Part shown: one piece after another, positions 24,001 through 30,501 of the stretch
How positions within the stretch are numbered: the first letter of the stretch is position 1
How the letters are laid out: each line of letters starts with the position of its first letter
DNA from: Akkermansiaceae bacterium UBA7890
GTDB taxonomy: Bacteria; Verrucomicrobiota; Verrucomicrobiia; Verrucomicrobiales; Akkermansiaceae
Assembly (NCBI GenBank): GCA_002501065.1
Contig: DLRK01000133.1
Coordinates: 1-30,501, forward strand
Length of the DNA: 30,501 bases
Direction: 5' to 3'
Notes under the pieces: model-generated
The model's database searches: none
What the model saw: the letters and a program-made list of their open reading frames with translations, nothing else
What the model was told of the DNA's origin: nothing
Position numbers and translations under genes: made by a program

Positions 24001-24729
24001 CTACCAGGCGAAAATCAGGGGCGGCATGACGATTTTCACCTTACCACCCCCGTTGTTCTCGCTCTCCTCGATGGCCGTCACCACCTCGTTCTCGAACTCG
24101 ATCACGACCTTGCCGATCTCCTCCCGGGTGGTGTGCGAATACTGGCGGAAAATCCGGCCGGTCAAGGGATCCCGCAGGGACTGATAGTGATCCTGCTCCT
24201 CATACTGGATGAACTCCCAGACGCCGGTCTTGCCCTTTACGGTTTGCCGCACCTTGGTCTTGGTCGGCCTGCCCAGGGCAGCACTCACCTCCTCCATGGA
24301 CATCCCGATCGCGATCTCGTGCTTGGCGATCAGGTCACGCACCACCTTCTGGCGCTCATAGACCTTCTTGAAATTCTCCACGAAGTCCTTGTCCCTGGAT
24401 CCGAGGGCCTTGGGTGAAACCCATCCCGAGACGCCCCCATGGACAGCCGTTCCGCGGATCTTGTAGACTCTTTCGGTCATCCCGACGAACGTCACCTTGG
24501 TATCGACCTTGAGCACCCCGAGTTTCCGCCCGCCCTTCTTGGTGGAATAAACGGGGGCGGCCTTGACGACCAGGAGCTCGATCTTCTTGTCGGTGAACTC
24601 CTCGGTGTAGACTACCTCCGGGTCATCATTGAGGAGCGAGGACTTTTCCCGCAGGTCGGCAGTGGCCGCCGCACTCGCCAGCAGCAGAAGAAGAAGGACC
24701 AGGGCAGCGGGGGCTGAAATCAATTTCAT
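24001..24729 (-). CDS. Exported SH3-like / BamE-like protein, function unknown
   Basis: The product is 242 residues. A signal peptide (about 1-24, LVLLLLLLASAAATA) is followed by an SH3-like (bacterial SH3b) segment at about 50-108, running from LVVKAAPVYSTKKGG to VSGWVSPKAL. After a helical linker comes IAIGMSMEEVSAALGRPTKT and then GVWEFIQYE, which resembles the SmpA/OmlA (BamE-like) fold, where a GMS/T-x-x-E-V-x-x-xLGxP motif is typical. The combination suggests a periplasmic or envelope protein, possibly acting in outer-membrane maintenance, but that is inference from fold hints. The ATG at 24729 gives the signal peptide. The upstream gap of 169 bases contains several hairpins. Nothing in the neighbourhood fixes its role. 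Confidence 0.75.
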   Translation of the reverse strand: MKLISAPAALVLLLLLLASAAATADLREKSSLLNDDPEVVYTEEFTDKKIELLVVKAAPVYSTKKGGRKLGVLKVDTKVTFVGMTERVYKIRGTAVHGGVSGWVSPKALGSRDKDFVENFKKVYERQKVVRDLIAKHEIAIGMSMEEVSAALGRPTKTKVRQTVKGKTGVWEFIQYEEQDHYQSLRDPLTGRIFRQYSHTTREEIGKVVIEFENEVVTAIEESENNGGGKVKIVMPPLIFAW

Positions 24730-24788
24730 GCTGATAACAAGGTAGGCTCAGGGCTTCCAAAGAAAAGCCCTTTTCGGTGAGACGAGGC

Positions 24789-24800
24789 TACAGCGCTGTA
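24789..24800. promoter_or_regulatory. Perfect 12-base palindrome upstream of the SH3-like gene
   Basis: TACAGCGCTGTA is its own reverse complement and lies 60 bases before the start of the minus-strand SH3-like gene, where a promoter operator would be expected. No nearby regulator gene can be linked to it. Confidence 0.35.
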
Positions 24801-24812
24801 AATTCAACGTGT

Positions 24813-24859
24813 TTCTCCCGAATCCTTTCCCAAGGGAGAATCCGCCCAAGGGCGGGATT
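24813..24859. repeat. Paired hairpins sharing a CCCAAGGG core, 3' of a PEP-CTERM gene
   Basis: Hairpin one pairs TTCTCCC (24813-24819) with GGGAGAA (24834-24840). Hairpin two pairs AATCC plus GCCC (24839-24847) with GGGC plus GGATT (24850-24859), with one bulged G. An alternative outer stem, CGAATCC (24819-24825) with GGATTCG (24855-24861), would enclose both. Each hairpin contains CCCAAGGG, the two copies 16 bases apart. It lies 40 bases past the stop of the minus-strand PEP-CTERM gene; a terminator or mRNA 3'-end structure is the simplest reading. Confidence 0.55.
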
Positions 24860-24898
24860 CGCCGCGGCGCCTGTAAGAGTGCGCAGGGAGAAAAACCA

Positions 24899-25810
24899 CT
24901 AGCTCCGCCGGCGCCGCAGGAGGGTCAATCCAGCCAGCGCAAGGAGGCTCATGCTGGAAGGCTCGGGCACGATCGCGAAGGAAAACCACGCCACTCCACT
25001 AGCTCCATCCCACGCGTCAATGACAGCAGCGGTCGAGCTGCCGTTGTGGTTGAGGATGATCCCTCCGCCTTCACCACCACCCAAAACGTCAAAACCTGTA
25101 GAAGCGAAATTGGTGTTGTAAGCGCCGACGGCAGCGTAGTAGGTCCCTTCGGGCATGCTATCAATGTGCAGTTGACTCTGGAAGCCGTCCCCTGCGTCAT
25201 CGTTGGTTACAAGAAGGTTGCCGCTGGCATCATAGAGTCCCAGCTCCGTGTCCCCAATACCCGAACCGAAGGTATCAAGGGAAACGAAAGTGGTATCGTC
25301 CCCGAGAATCCCAAGATCGACCGCCCTCGGCGCGTTCACACTGAACACACTGAGATCCAGAGTGAGGTCGAAGGTCGCGCTCGTCCCCGCACCCCAGGAA
25401 TCCACGCTCAGGAAGTAGGTCCCGGCAGAGAGAAGACCAAGATTAGCCGTATCGGGCACCGCACCGTCGAGATAGGCCGAGACCATGGCTCCCGTGGCAT
25501 CCCCCGCGACGGTCTCCAGGCTATTGAGAAGGAAGGTGTCAGGATCACCAACAACTGCCTCGGAGGTCAACGTGGCCACCAGTTCCTCGTCGATGGCAAA
25601 CTGGTAGACCCACTCGCTGCTGCCCCAGCCTGCAGCCACCGTGCCGGCGGCCGTATAACCCTGGGCGTTGTCTGCACCAGCAGCGGTGTCTCCCACCAGA
25701 CTGACTACGCCAACTCCAAGAGTTCCGAGATCTTCATTTACGACCAATGCGGCGTAGACTTGGGACCAACTCACTGAAATCGTGACAAGAGCGGCAAGCT
25801 GAATTTTCAT
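24899..25810 (-). CDS. PEP-CTERM surface protein with PPC-like beta domains
   Basis: The product is 303 residues. It has a signal peptide (1-20, ending VYA) and a C-terminal sorting signal, VPEPSSMSLLALAGLTLL then RRRRS (281-303), the classic PEP-CTERM arrangement processed by exosortase. Between them are two beta-rich modules resembling pre-peptidase C-terminal (PPC)-like domains; the second contains TELGLYDASGNLLVTNDDAG followed by MPEGTYYAAVGAYNT. The composition is rich in Ala, Gly, Asp and Thr, typical of extracellular proteins. No exosortase gene is in the window. The ATG at 25810 is preceded by TATAAT just 10 bases away, implying a very short leader. A surface or matrix role is inferred from the sorting signal. 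Confidence 0.85.
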   Translation of the reverse strand: MKIQLAALVTISVSWSQVYAALVVNEDLGTLGVGVVSLVGDTAAGADNAQGYTAAGTVAAGWGSSEWVYQFAIDEELVATLTSEAVVGDPDTFLLNSLETVAGDATGAMVSAYLDGAVPDTANLGLLSAGTYFLSVDSWGAGTSATFDLTLDLSVFSVNAPRAVDLGILGDDTTFVSLDTFGSGIGDTELGLYDASGNLLVTNDDAGDGFQSQLHIDSMPEGTYYAAVGAYNTNFASTGFDVLGGGEGGGIILNHNGSSTAAVIDAWDGASGVAWFSFAIVPEPSSMSLLALAGLTLLRRRRS

Positions 25811-25820
25811 ATTGAGAGAG

Positions 25821-25826
25821 ATTATA
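25821..25826 (-). promoter_or_regulatory. -10 element of the PEP-CTERM gene
   Basis: On the minus strand a perfect TATAAT lies 10 bases before the ATG at 25810. A transcript from it would have only about 2-5 leader bases, so translation would be nearly leaderless; no good -35 hexamer is visible 16-18 bases upstream. Confidence 0.4.
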
Positions 25827-25967
25827 TAGGAGCCAATCGGAAGATCACGAGGATTTTTTCAGGAAACAATGTCAGTCTGACGAGTTATTCACAGAGGCGA
25901 ACTATTCATCATCCATGCACTTTTGATCTGCAAATCGTGGGGTACCCGTATAGTTCCGTCCCACGAG

Positions 25968-27245
25968 ATGCAGGGACCGATATCAAGCAAGCTCTTCCAG
26001 GCCGCCAGGGCCGTGATTCCCGGCGGGGTCAATTCCCCGGTCCGGGCCTTCCGCAACGTGGACGGAGAGCCTTTTTTTGTCCGGCGGGCCAAGGGATGCC
26101 GCATCGAGGATGTCGATGGCCGGAGCCTCATCGACTACCTCGGGACCTGGGGGCCGGCCATCCTCGGACACGCGCCCACCGTCCTGACCAACACCGTGCA
26201 CGAAGTGGCCAAGGACGGCCTCTCCTTCGGCATTCCCAACCCCTTCGAGGTCGAAATGGCCCGAATGATCTGCGGATGGGTTCCCTCGGTGGAGAAGGTC
26301 CGGATGGTCAACTCGGGAACGGAGGCCACCATGTCCGCCGTGCGACTTGCACGGGGATTCACCGGCCGGGACAAAATCATCAAGTTCGAGGGTCACTATC
26401 ACGGGCACGTCGACTCCCTCCTGGTGGCGGCCGGGTCCGGAGCCCTCACTCACGGCGAGCCGGACTCCGCCGGCATTCCCAGGTCCTTCGCAGCGGAGAC
26501 CATCACCCTGCCCTTCAACCTGCCCGGGAGGGTGGAGGAAGTCTTCGCACAGTTCGGCGATGAGATTGCGGCCGTCATTCTTGAACCGTATCCCGCCAAC
26601 GCCGGTTTCGTCTTCCCCCAGCCCGGCTACCTGGCCCTCCTGCGCGAACTGACCAGCAGACACGGGGCTCTCCTGATCTTCGATGAAGTGATGACCGGCT
26701 TTCGCCTGGCCAGGGGCGGCGTGCAGGAACTGACCGGCATCACCCCCGACCTCTGCGCCATGGGCAAGGTGATCGGCGGCGGTCTGCCGGTGGGGGCCTT
26801 TGGGGGGCGGGCCGACATCATGGAACACCTTGCGCCTGACGGACCGGTCTACCAGGCGGGCACCCTCTCGGGAAATCCGGTCGCCATGGCCGTCGGACTG
26901 GCCCAGCTCAGGGAGCTCGAGAAACAAGATGGCTACCGGCGCCTCGAGGAAATCGGCCAGCACTTCGAGAACGGTGTGCGGGGCATCATCGCCGAGAGGG
27001 GGCTGCCCTACCGGTTCAACCGGGCCGGGTCCATGTGGTGTCTCTATTTCGGAGACACTGAAATCATCAACGTCGACTCGGTGCAGGAGGGAGACTTCGA
27101 GGCCTTCAGGAAGTTCTTCTGGTCCTGTCTCGAGCGCGGGATCTACCTCGCCCCCAGTCCCTACGAAACCGGTTTTCTCTCCCTCGCTCACACCGAGGCC
27201 GACATCGATGAGACCCTGGAGGTTTTTGCGGAATGTCTCCGCTGA
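25968..27245 (+). CDS. hemL: Glutamate-1-semialdehyde 2,1-aminomutase HemL
   Basis: The product is 425 residues, the normal HemL length. It converts glutamate-1-semialdehyde to 5-aminolevulinate in the C5 route of tetrapyrrole synthesis, using PLP. The PLP lysine is K267 in CAMGKVIGGGLPVGAFGG. Other family marks are IPGGVNSPVRAF near the start, VNSGTEATMSAVRLARG, KFEGHYHGHVDSLLV and IFDEVMTGFRLA, where the aspartate contacts the PLP pyridine nitrogen. The ATG at 25968 is used because IPGGVNSPVRAF follows at the expected distance; the frame opens earlier at 25923. An inverted repeat CGTGGG/CCCACG (25936-25965) directly precedes the start codon and could form a leader hairpin. The gene is divergent from the PEP-CTERM gene and stands alone, with no other haem gene adjacent. 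Confidence 0.96.
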   Translation: MQGPISSKLFQAARAVIPGGVNSPVRAFRNVDGEPFFVRRAKGCRIEDVDGRSLIDYLGTWGPAILGHAPTVLTNTVHEVAKDGLSFGIPNPFEVEMARMICGWVPSVEKVRMVNSGTEATMSAVRLARGFTGRDKIIKFEGHYHGHVDSLLVAAGSGALTHGEPDSAGIPRSFAAETITLPFNLPGRVEEVFAQFGDEIAAVILEPYPANAGFVFPQPGYLALLRELTSRHGALLIFDEVMTGFRLARGGVQELTGITPDLCAMGKVIGGGLPVGAFGGRADIMEHLAPDGPVYQAGTLSGNPVAMAVGLAQLRELEKQDGYRRLEEIGQHFENGVRGIIAERGLPYRFNRAGSMWCLYFGDTEIINVDSVQEGDFEAFRKFFWSCLERGIYLAPSPYETGFLSLAHTEADIDETLEVFAECLR

Positions 27246-27329
27246 GACACCGTCCCTGCTGTCAGCAAAAAGATCCGCCCAAAGGGGTTCCCTGCCGGAA
27301 ACATCAGGCCCTGACGCCCGGTGCCAAGC

Positions 27330-27653
27330 CTAGGCGAGAGCGGCAAGTTTCTCTTTCAACGCCTCAGCGGTCACCCCCTTGGTGCCGACGAGGGAATCCA
27401 CGACCTCGCCCCCCTTGAAGAAGACGATGGTGGGAAGAGACTGAATGTTATAGGTGCTGGCCAGTTCCTGCTGGGTGTCCACATCAACCTTGCCCACCTT
27501 GGCCGTTCCCTCCGTGTCGCTGGCCACCGAGTCAACCAGCGGTCCAATCATCTTGCAGGGACCGCACCATTCCGCCCAGAAATCGACGAGCACGGGGTGC
27601 TCCGACTGCAGAACCTCTGCCTCGAAGTTATCGCTTGTGAATTGAAGAGCCAT
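27330..27653 (-). CDS. trxA: Thioredoxin
   Basis: The product is 107 residues, a single thioredoxin domain without a signal peptide, so it is cytoplasmic. The redox site is WCGPCK with C30 and C33, and the cis-proline loop SLPTIVFFKGG is intact. It reduces protein disulfides with electrons from thioredoxin reductase. The ATG at 27653 begins MALQFTSDNF, typical of the family; the Shine-Dalgarno is weak. It is the last gene of a possible minus-strand run with the repeat protein (27825-28373) and the micro-ORF (27736-27816), with an 82-base gap before it. Confidence 0.96.
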   Translation of the reverse strand: MALQFTSDNFEAEVLQSEHPVLVDFWAEWCGPCKMIGPLVDSVASDTEGTAKVGKVDVDTQQELASTYNIQSLPTIVFFKGGEVVDSLVGTKGVTAEALKEKLAALA

Positions 27654-27735
27654 GGCAGGATAAACGGGGAAAAGGACATACCGCGGTCGCCCCTGGGAGC
27701 GAGTCCGGATGGTTACATCCCGTCTTGCATCCTCC

Positions 27736-27816
27736 CTACGCGGGAAGAGTTCCGGTCATGATCGCAAAGGCGAGCACGAGGGCGGCGAGAACCGTGGTGA
27801 TGATGGGAAAAGCCAT
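27736..27816 (-). CDS. Possible 26-residue hydrophobic micropeptide
   Basis: ATG at 27816 to TAG at 27736 encodes 26 residues starting MAFPIITTVLAALVLAFAIM, a single predicted membrane helix with no charged residue. It begins 8 bases after the stop of the repeat-rich membrane protein and lies between it and trxA on the same strand. No Shine-Dalgarno is visible, and a peptide this short could be chance; the uniform hydrophobicity and operon-like position are the only support. If real it would sit in the inner membrane, perhaps with the tail-anchored protein upstream. Confidence 0.35.
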   Translation of the reverse strand: MAFPIITTVLAALVLAFAIMTGTLPA

Positions 27817-27824
27817 GACAGTGA

Positions 27825-28373
27825 TTATTCAATGAGAGCGTTCCACCCGGAAGGGTGGTTGACCGGATCAGCCTGACTCACCCACTTGCTGGTGGTAGAA
27901 AGCTGCAGGCCGAGCACAGCCAAGGCAAAGACGAAGGCGACGATGGAAAGAATATTCGAGAGGGTATCGGACTCCTCGTCCTCGCCAGCACCCGCGGTCT
28001 GGAGCGCGGCGGCCTGTCCCACAGAGAGAGCGGTGGGTGCACCAAGTGCCTGGGTGGCTGCGCCAAGCTGCACGGTGGCCTTGGGCAGTTCCTGCGTTTC
28101 CCCGGCAGCGCCACCGGCGGCGAGCGGCTGCGTCTTGAGCGGCGTGGTCTTGGGCGCACTGCTCGCTCCTGGAGCCTTCAGCTGCACGGTGGGTGCAGGA
28201 GCAGCAGGCGCGGGAGCACCGGAAGCAGCCTTCAGGGGAATGGTGGGAGCCGGGGCCGGAGCCGTGGGCGCACTGGAAGCGGGTTTCAGAGGAATGGTGG
28301 GAGCCGGAGCGGCGGGGGCCTCTTCAGCCTCCTTCTTCGGCGGCTGGGGAGTTTGCTGGTCTTCTTCACTCAT
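27825..28373 (-). CDS. Tail-anchored protein with T-x-x-L-K repeats, function unknown
   Basis: The product is 182 residues from the ATG at 28373; the frame extends upstream but loses this composition. It has no signal peptide. Residues 1-135 are Ala/Pro-rich and disordered, with a tandem 18-residue unit (APTIPLK plus an Ala/Pro/Ser linker) at 24-41 and 42-59 and a third, diverged start at 60-66. Related T-x-x-L stretches (TTPLK, TVQLG) continue to about residue 103. An acidic patch, EDEESD, precedes one membrane helix (141-159, ILSIVAFVFALAVLGLQLS), and about 23 residues follow. The likely topology is a long cytoplasmic arm with a short periplasmic tail. Regularly spaced threonine motifs could be docking or phosphorylation sites, which is speculation. 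It lies upstream of a micro-ORF and trxA. Confidence 0.75.
   Translation of the reverse strand: MSEEDQQTPQPPKKEAEEAPAAPAPTIPLKPASSAPTAPAPAPTIPLKAASGAPAPAAPAPTVQLKAPGASSAPKTTPLKTQPLAAGGAAGETQELPKATVQLGAATQALGAPTALSVGQAAALQTAGAGEDEESDTLSNILSIVAFVFALAVLGLQLSTTSKWVSQADPVNHPSGWNALIE
28176..28304. repeat. 54-base tandem repeat within the T-x-x-L-K protein gene
   Basis: Two full 54-base units and a partial third encode the 18-residue repeat beginning APTIPLK. The clearest DNA identity is the segment TTCAGGGGAATGGTGGGAGC at 28231, which recurs at 28285 with one substitution. The close DNA match suggests recent duplication compared with the more diverged T-x-x-L units downstream in the protein. Confidence 0.8.
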
Positions 28374-28637
28374 AGCGAAATTAAGGTCGGATCGTCGCAG
28401 GTCACCCACGGCGGAGTTCCCCCCGTGGACGCACCGATTTAAATGAAGCTCGCCAAGGAGTGTCAAACCCTCAAGCGGAAAAATGAGGCTCATGAGCCCC
28501 TGAGAAGGCAATTCCGGGGAATTTTGCCGAAATCTACTCCGTTTGAGGAAAGCAACCCCGCTCCACAGGTGAGAATTTTGTGCTTCGGGACTCTTGAATC
28601 GCAAGAGGCACCCCCCATTCCTATCAAGCGTCCCCGT
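28374..28637. other. Intergenic region without a convincing gene
   Basis: This 264-base stretch separates the minus-strand T-x-x-L-K protein gene from the phosphatase relic. Open frames cross it on both strands, but their predicted peptides have no signal, repeats or family motifs. It should hold the promoter of the minus-strand gene; I see no clear -10/-35 pair. Confidence 0.5.
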
Positions 28638-28787
28638 GAGTCAGTCTTCATCCTGACCCGCAATCCCGACGCGAAGAACAAGTAGGAATTCTGCGGCTCG
28701 ACCTTCTCCCCCGACGGCAGCATCCTGTTCGTGAATATCCAAGCCTTGGACCAGACCTTCGCGATCAGGGGACCTTGGCGGGGATAG
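28638..28787 (+). pseudogene. Relic of a PhoX/DUF839 phosphatase C-terminus
   Basis: Read through in one frame, the sequence gives ESVFILTRNPDAKNK, an in-frame TAG (28683-28685), then EFCGSTFSPDGSILFVNIQ and ALDQTFAIRGPWRG before a second stop at 28785-28787. The FxxRN, EF(C/T)G-x-xFSPDG, LFVNIQ and AI-x-GPW pattern is the typical C-terminal end of DUF839/PhoX-type phosphatases, calcium/iron enzymes that release phosphate outside the cytoplasm. Usual residues are altered (the PG before TFAI is LD-Q here, and W before GPW is R). The upstream sequence shows no more of the protein, so more than 90 percent of the gene is missing. It is a decayed fragment, not a functional gene. Confidence 0.7.
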
Positions 28788-28811
28788 GGCCGGTTTCCGG
28801 CTTGTCTCCGG

Positions 28812-30501
28812 GTGTTTTCCAATCCTGAATTCTGCATCCTGAACAGTGACCAAGGGATAGACCTGAGCTGTGCACTGGAGGAGCACTTCGGCTTCTCCGG
28901 ATTCCGCGCAGGTCAACGCAAGGTGATCGAGTCTCTCCTCGCGGACCGCCCGGCTCTCGCCATCTTCCCCACCGGGGGAGGCAAATCGCTCTGCTACCAG
29001 TTGCCCGCGGTTCTCCTGGAGGGCCTCACTCTGGTGGTCTCACCCCTCATTGCACTCATGAAGGACCAGGTCGACTCCCTGCTGACCCGGGACATCGCTG
29101 CCGCCAGGCTCGACTCCACCCTTTCCGCCGAGGAAGCGCAGGTGGTTTACGACAAGATGCTCAACGGCACTCTCAAGCTCCTCTACGTTGCCCCTGAACG
29201 CCTCGCCAACGAAAATTTCCGCCGCCGGCTGGCACGGACGAACATCTCGCTTCTCGCCATTGACGAAGCGCACTGCATCTCGGAGTGGGGACACAACTTC
29301 CGGCCCGACTACCTCAAGCTGGCCTCCTTCGCACGCGAGCTGAAGATCTCCCGCATTCTCGCCCTCACTGCCACCGCCACCCCGCCCGTAGCGGCCGACA
29401 TCCGCAGGAACTTCGGCATCCCGGAGGAGAATCACATCCAACTCTCCTTTCACCGGCCCAACCTGGAACTGCGGGTCACCCCCTGCCGGGAAGATCACAA
29501 GCGGCAGGCTCTCCTCAAATGCCTCGCCCGGGAACCCGACGCCCCCACCATCATTTACGGCACCCGGCAGGAAACCGCCGAGAGTCTCGCCGCCTTCCTC
29601 AAGCGCGAGGGGTTCCCCGCCCGTCCCTACCACGCTGGCCTCCGCGACTCCACCCGCTCCGCCTGCCAGGAAGCCTTCATGTCGGGGGAGGCGCCCATCA
29701 TCACCGCCACCATCGCCTTCGGAATGGGCATCGATAAGTCCGATATCCGGCGCATCATCCACTACAACCTGCCCAAGTCCCTGGAAAACTACACCCAGGA
29801 AATCGGACGGGCCGGGCGTGATGGAAAACCCGCTGCCTGCGAACTCCTGGCCTGTCGGGACGACCTGCGCGTGCTGGAAAACTTCATTTATGGTGACACT
29901 CCCTCACGCGAGGCGGTGCGCCGCGTCCTCGACCAGGTCCTCGATCGCGGGGACACCTTCGACACTTCACACTACGAACTGGCTGGCACGCACGACATCC
30001 GCCCCCTCGTCATCAACACCCTCTTCACCTACCTCGAACTGGAAGGATACATCGTTGCCACCGCACCGTTTTACACCACCTACCGGGTCAAGTTTCTGCG
30101 CGACCTGGAACAGGCCGTCCTCGGTCACGACGAACAGAACCGCCGGTTCCTGCGCAACCTCTTCGCCACCGGAAAACACGGCCGCACCTGGATCACGATC
30201 GATCCTGCCGCTGCCGCGGAGCAACTCCACTGCCACCGGGACCGCATCATCCAGGAGCTTTCCTCCCTGGAATCCCACGCCGATATCGCCCTCAAACCAG
30301 GCGGCATTCGTCACGCCTACCGCCGTCTCAGGCAACCGGGCGACCTGGCCGCCCTCACCGGGCGCCTCCAGCAACTCTTCCTCCGTCGCGAGGAACAGGA
30401 TCTCCACCGCCTGCAGCAGGTTCTCTCCTACGCCGAAGAAGAGACCTGCCTCAACCAGCACCTGCTGGGCCACTTCGGCGAAAACCTGCCGGAACCCTGT
30501 G
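28812..30501 (+). CDS. RecQ-family ATP-dependent DNA helicase, truncated by the window end
   Basis: The frame is open from a GTG at 28812 to the window end (563 residues, no stop reached). Conserved similarity starts near 28875, so the true start may be this GTG or a nearby non-ATG codon such as the CTG at 28863, 6 bases after AGGG; no in-frame ATG exists there. Motifs by position from the GTG: FRAGQRKVIE (31-40), Walker A PTGGGKS (53-59), DEAHCISEWG (151-160), LTATAT, and IGRAGRDG (331-338). RecQ enzymes unwind DNA 3' to 5' in recombination and fork repair. The usual zinc motif begins only at CLNQHLLGHFGENLPEPC (546-563), about 208 residues after IGRAGRDG instead of about 50, with a helical, winged-helix-like region in between. 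The remaining zinc cysteines would lie beyond the window. Confidence 0.93.
   Translation, partial: MFSNPEFCILNSDQGIDLSCALEEHFGFSGFRAGQRKVIESLLADRPALAIFPTGGGKSLCYQLPAVLLEGLTLVVSPLIALMKDQVDSLLTRDIAAARLDSTLSAEEAQVVYDKMLNGTLKLLYVAPERLANENFRRRLARTNISLLAIDEAHCISEWGHNFRPDYLKLASFARELKISRILALTATATPPVAADIRRNFGIPEENHIQLSFHRPNLELRVTPCREDHKRQALLKCLAREPDAPTIIYGTRQETAESLAAFLKREGFPARPYHAGLRDSTRSACQEAFMSGEAPIITATIAFGMGIDKSDIRRIIHYNLPKSLENYTQEIGRAGRDGKPAACELLACRDDLRVLENFIYGDTPSREAVRRVLDQVLDRGDTFDTSHYELAGTHDIRPLVINTLFTYLELEGYIVATAPFYTTYRVKFLRDLEQAVLGHDEQNRRFLRNLFATGKHGRTWITIDPAAAAEQLHCHRDRIIQELSSLESHADIALKPGGIRHAYRRLRQPGDLAALTGRLQQLFLRREEQDLHRLQQVLSYAEEETCLNQHLLGHFGENLPEPC

Noticed and set aside
25983..27191. 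402-codon minus-strand open frame
   Set aside because: It is the antisense shadow of hemL, caused by GC-rich third codon positions; the plus-strand frame has all HemL motifs.
28443..28685. 80-codon plus-strand open frame as a possible small gene
   Set aside because: Its last 15 codons are part of the PhoX/DUF839 relic and it ends at the in-frame stop of that relic; the first part has no recognisable feature.
28490..28837. 115-codon minus-strand open frame
   Set aside because: It is antisense to the phosphatase relic and has no signal or motif.
29040..29762. 240-codon minus-strand open frame near the window end
   Set aside because: It is antisense to recQ, whose frame has no stop within the window and carries all helicase motifs.
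1..30501. CRISPR array, prophage, insertion sequence or toxin-antitoxin pair
   Set aside because: No regularly spaced repeats, transposase, integrase, phage structural gene or recognisable toxin-antitoxin pair is present.

Overview
The window is about 30.5 kb of GC-rich chromosome that looks like a Verrucomicrobiota bacterium. The evidence is a combination of traits: two PSD1-type (planctomycete cytochrome c, DUF1549, DUF1553) genes each paired with a DUF1501 gene, proteins ending in VPEPS-hydrophobic-RRRR (PEP-CTERM) sorting signals, an LpxC-FabZ fusion and LpxA (so a Gram-negative with lipid A), and a C5-pathway hemL. Many genes lack a clear Shine-Dalgarno and several start with GTG. No phage, insertion sequence, CRISPR array or integrase is visible, so this is ordinary chromosome with a few accessory patches.

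Layout. 1-950: a small secreted helical protein and two divergent tRNA-Gly genes (anticodons TCC and CCC). 1005-3246: a minus-strand operon of an RluA-type pseudouridine synthase, a NIF3-family protein and an AAG-type 3-methyladenine glycosylase, closed by a hairpin. 3347-5465: lpxC-fabZ with an overlapping lipoprotein gene. 5610-14782: two PSD1-DUF1501 gene pairs arranged back to back around a shared promoter region; one PSD1 protein carries a discoidin-like domain and the other a LamG-like domain. 14793-21367: a secreted protein, HrpA helicase and a Kef-type antiporter, all minus strand. 21467-23269: a metal-binding ABC solute-binding protein divergent from lpxA, with a Zur/Fur-like operator palindrome just upstream of the metal gene. 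23376-25810: two PEP-CTERM proteins flanking an SH3-like/BamE-like secreted protein. 25968-27245: hemL. 27330-28373: thioredoxin, a possible 26-residue membrane peptide and a repeat-rich tail-anchored protein. 28638-28787: a decayed PhoX/DUF839 C-terminus. 28812-end: a RecQ-family helicase cut by the window edge.

How the genes fit together. Lipid A synthesis is represented by two separated loci (lpxC-fabZ and lpxA). The PSD1/DUF1501 pairs are exported, probably by Sec and Tat respectively, and are typical of polymer- or sulfated-compound-degrading Planctomycetes and Verrucomicrobia, although their chemistry is unknown. The most interesting points are the back-to-back PSD1/DUF1501 pairs with different accessory domains, the operator-like palindromes at znuA, the repeat-rich membrane protein with its micro-ORF, the PhoX relic with an in-frame stop, and the RecQ variant whose zinc site is displaced by about 150 residues.
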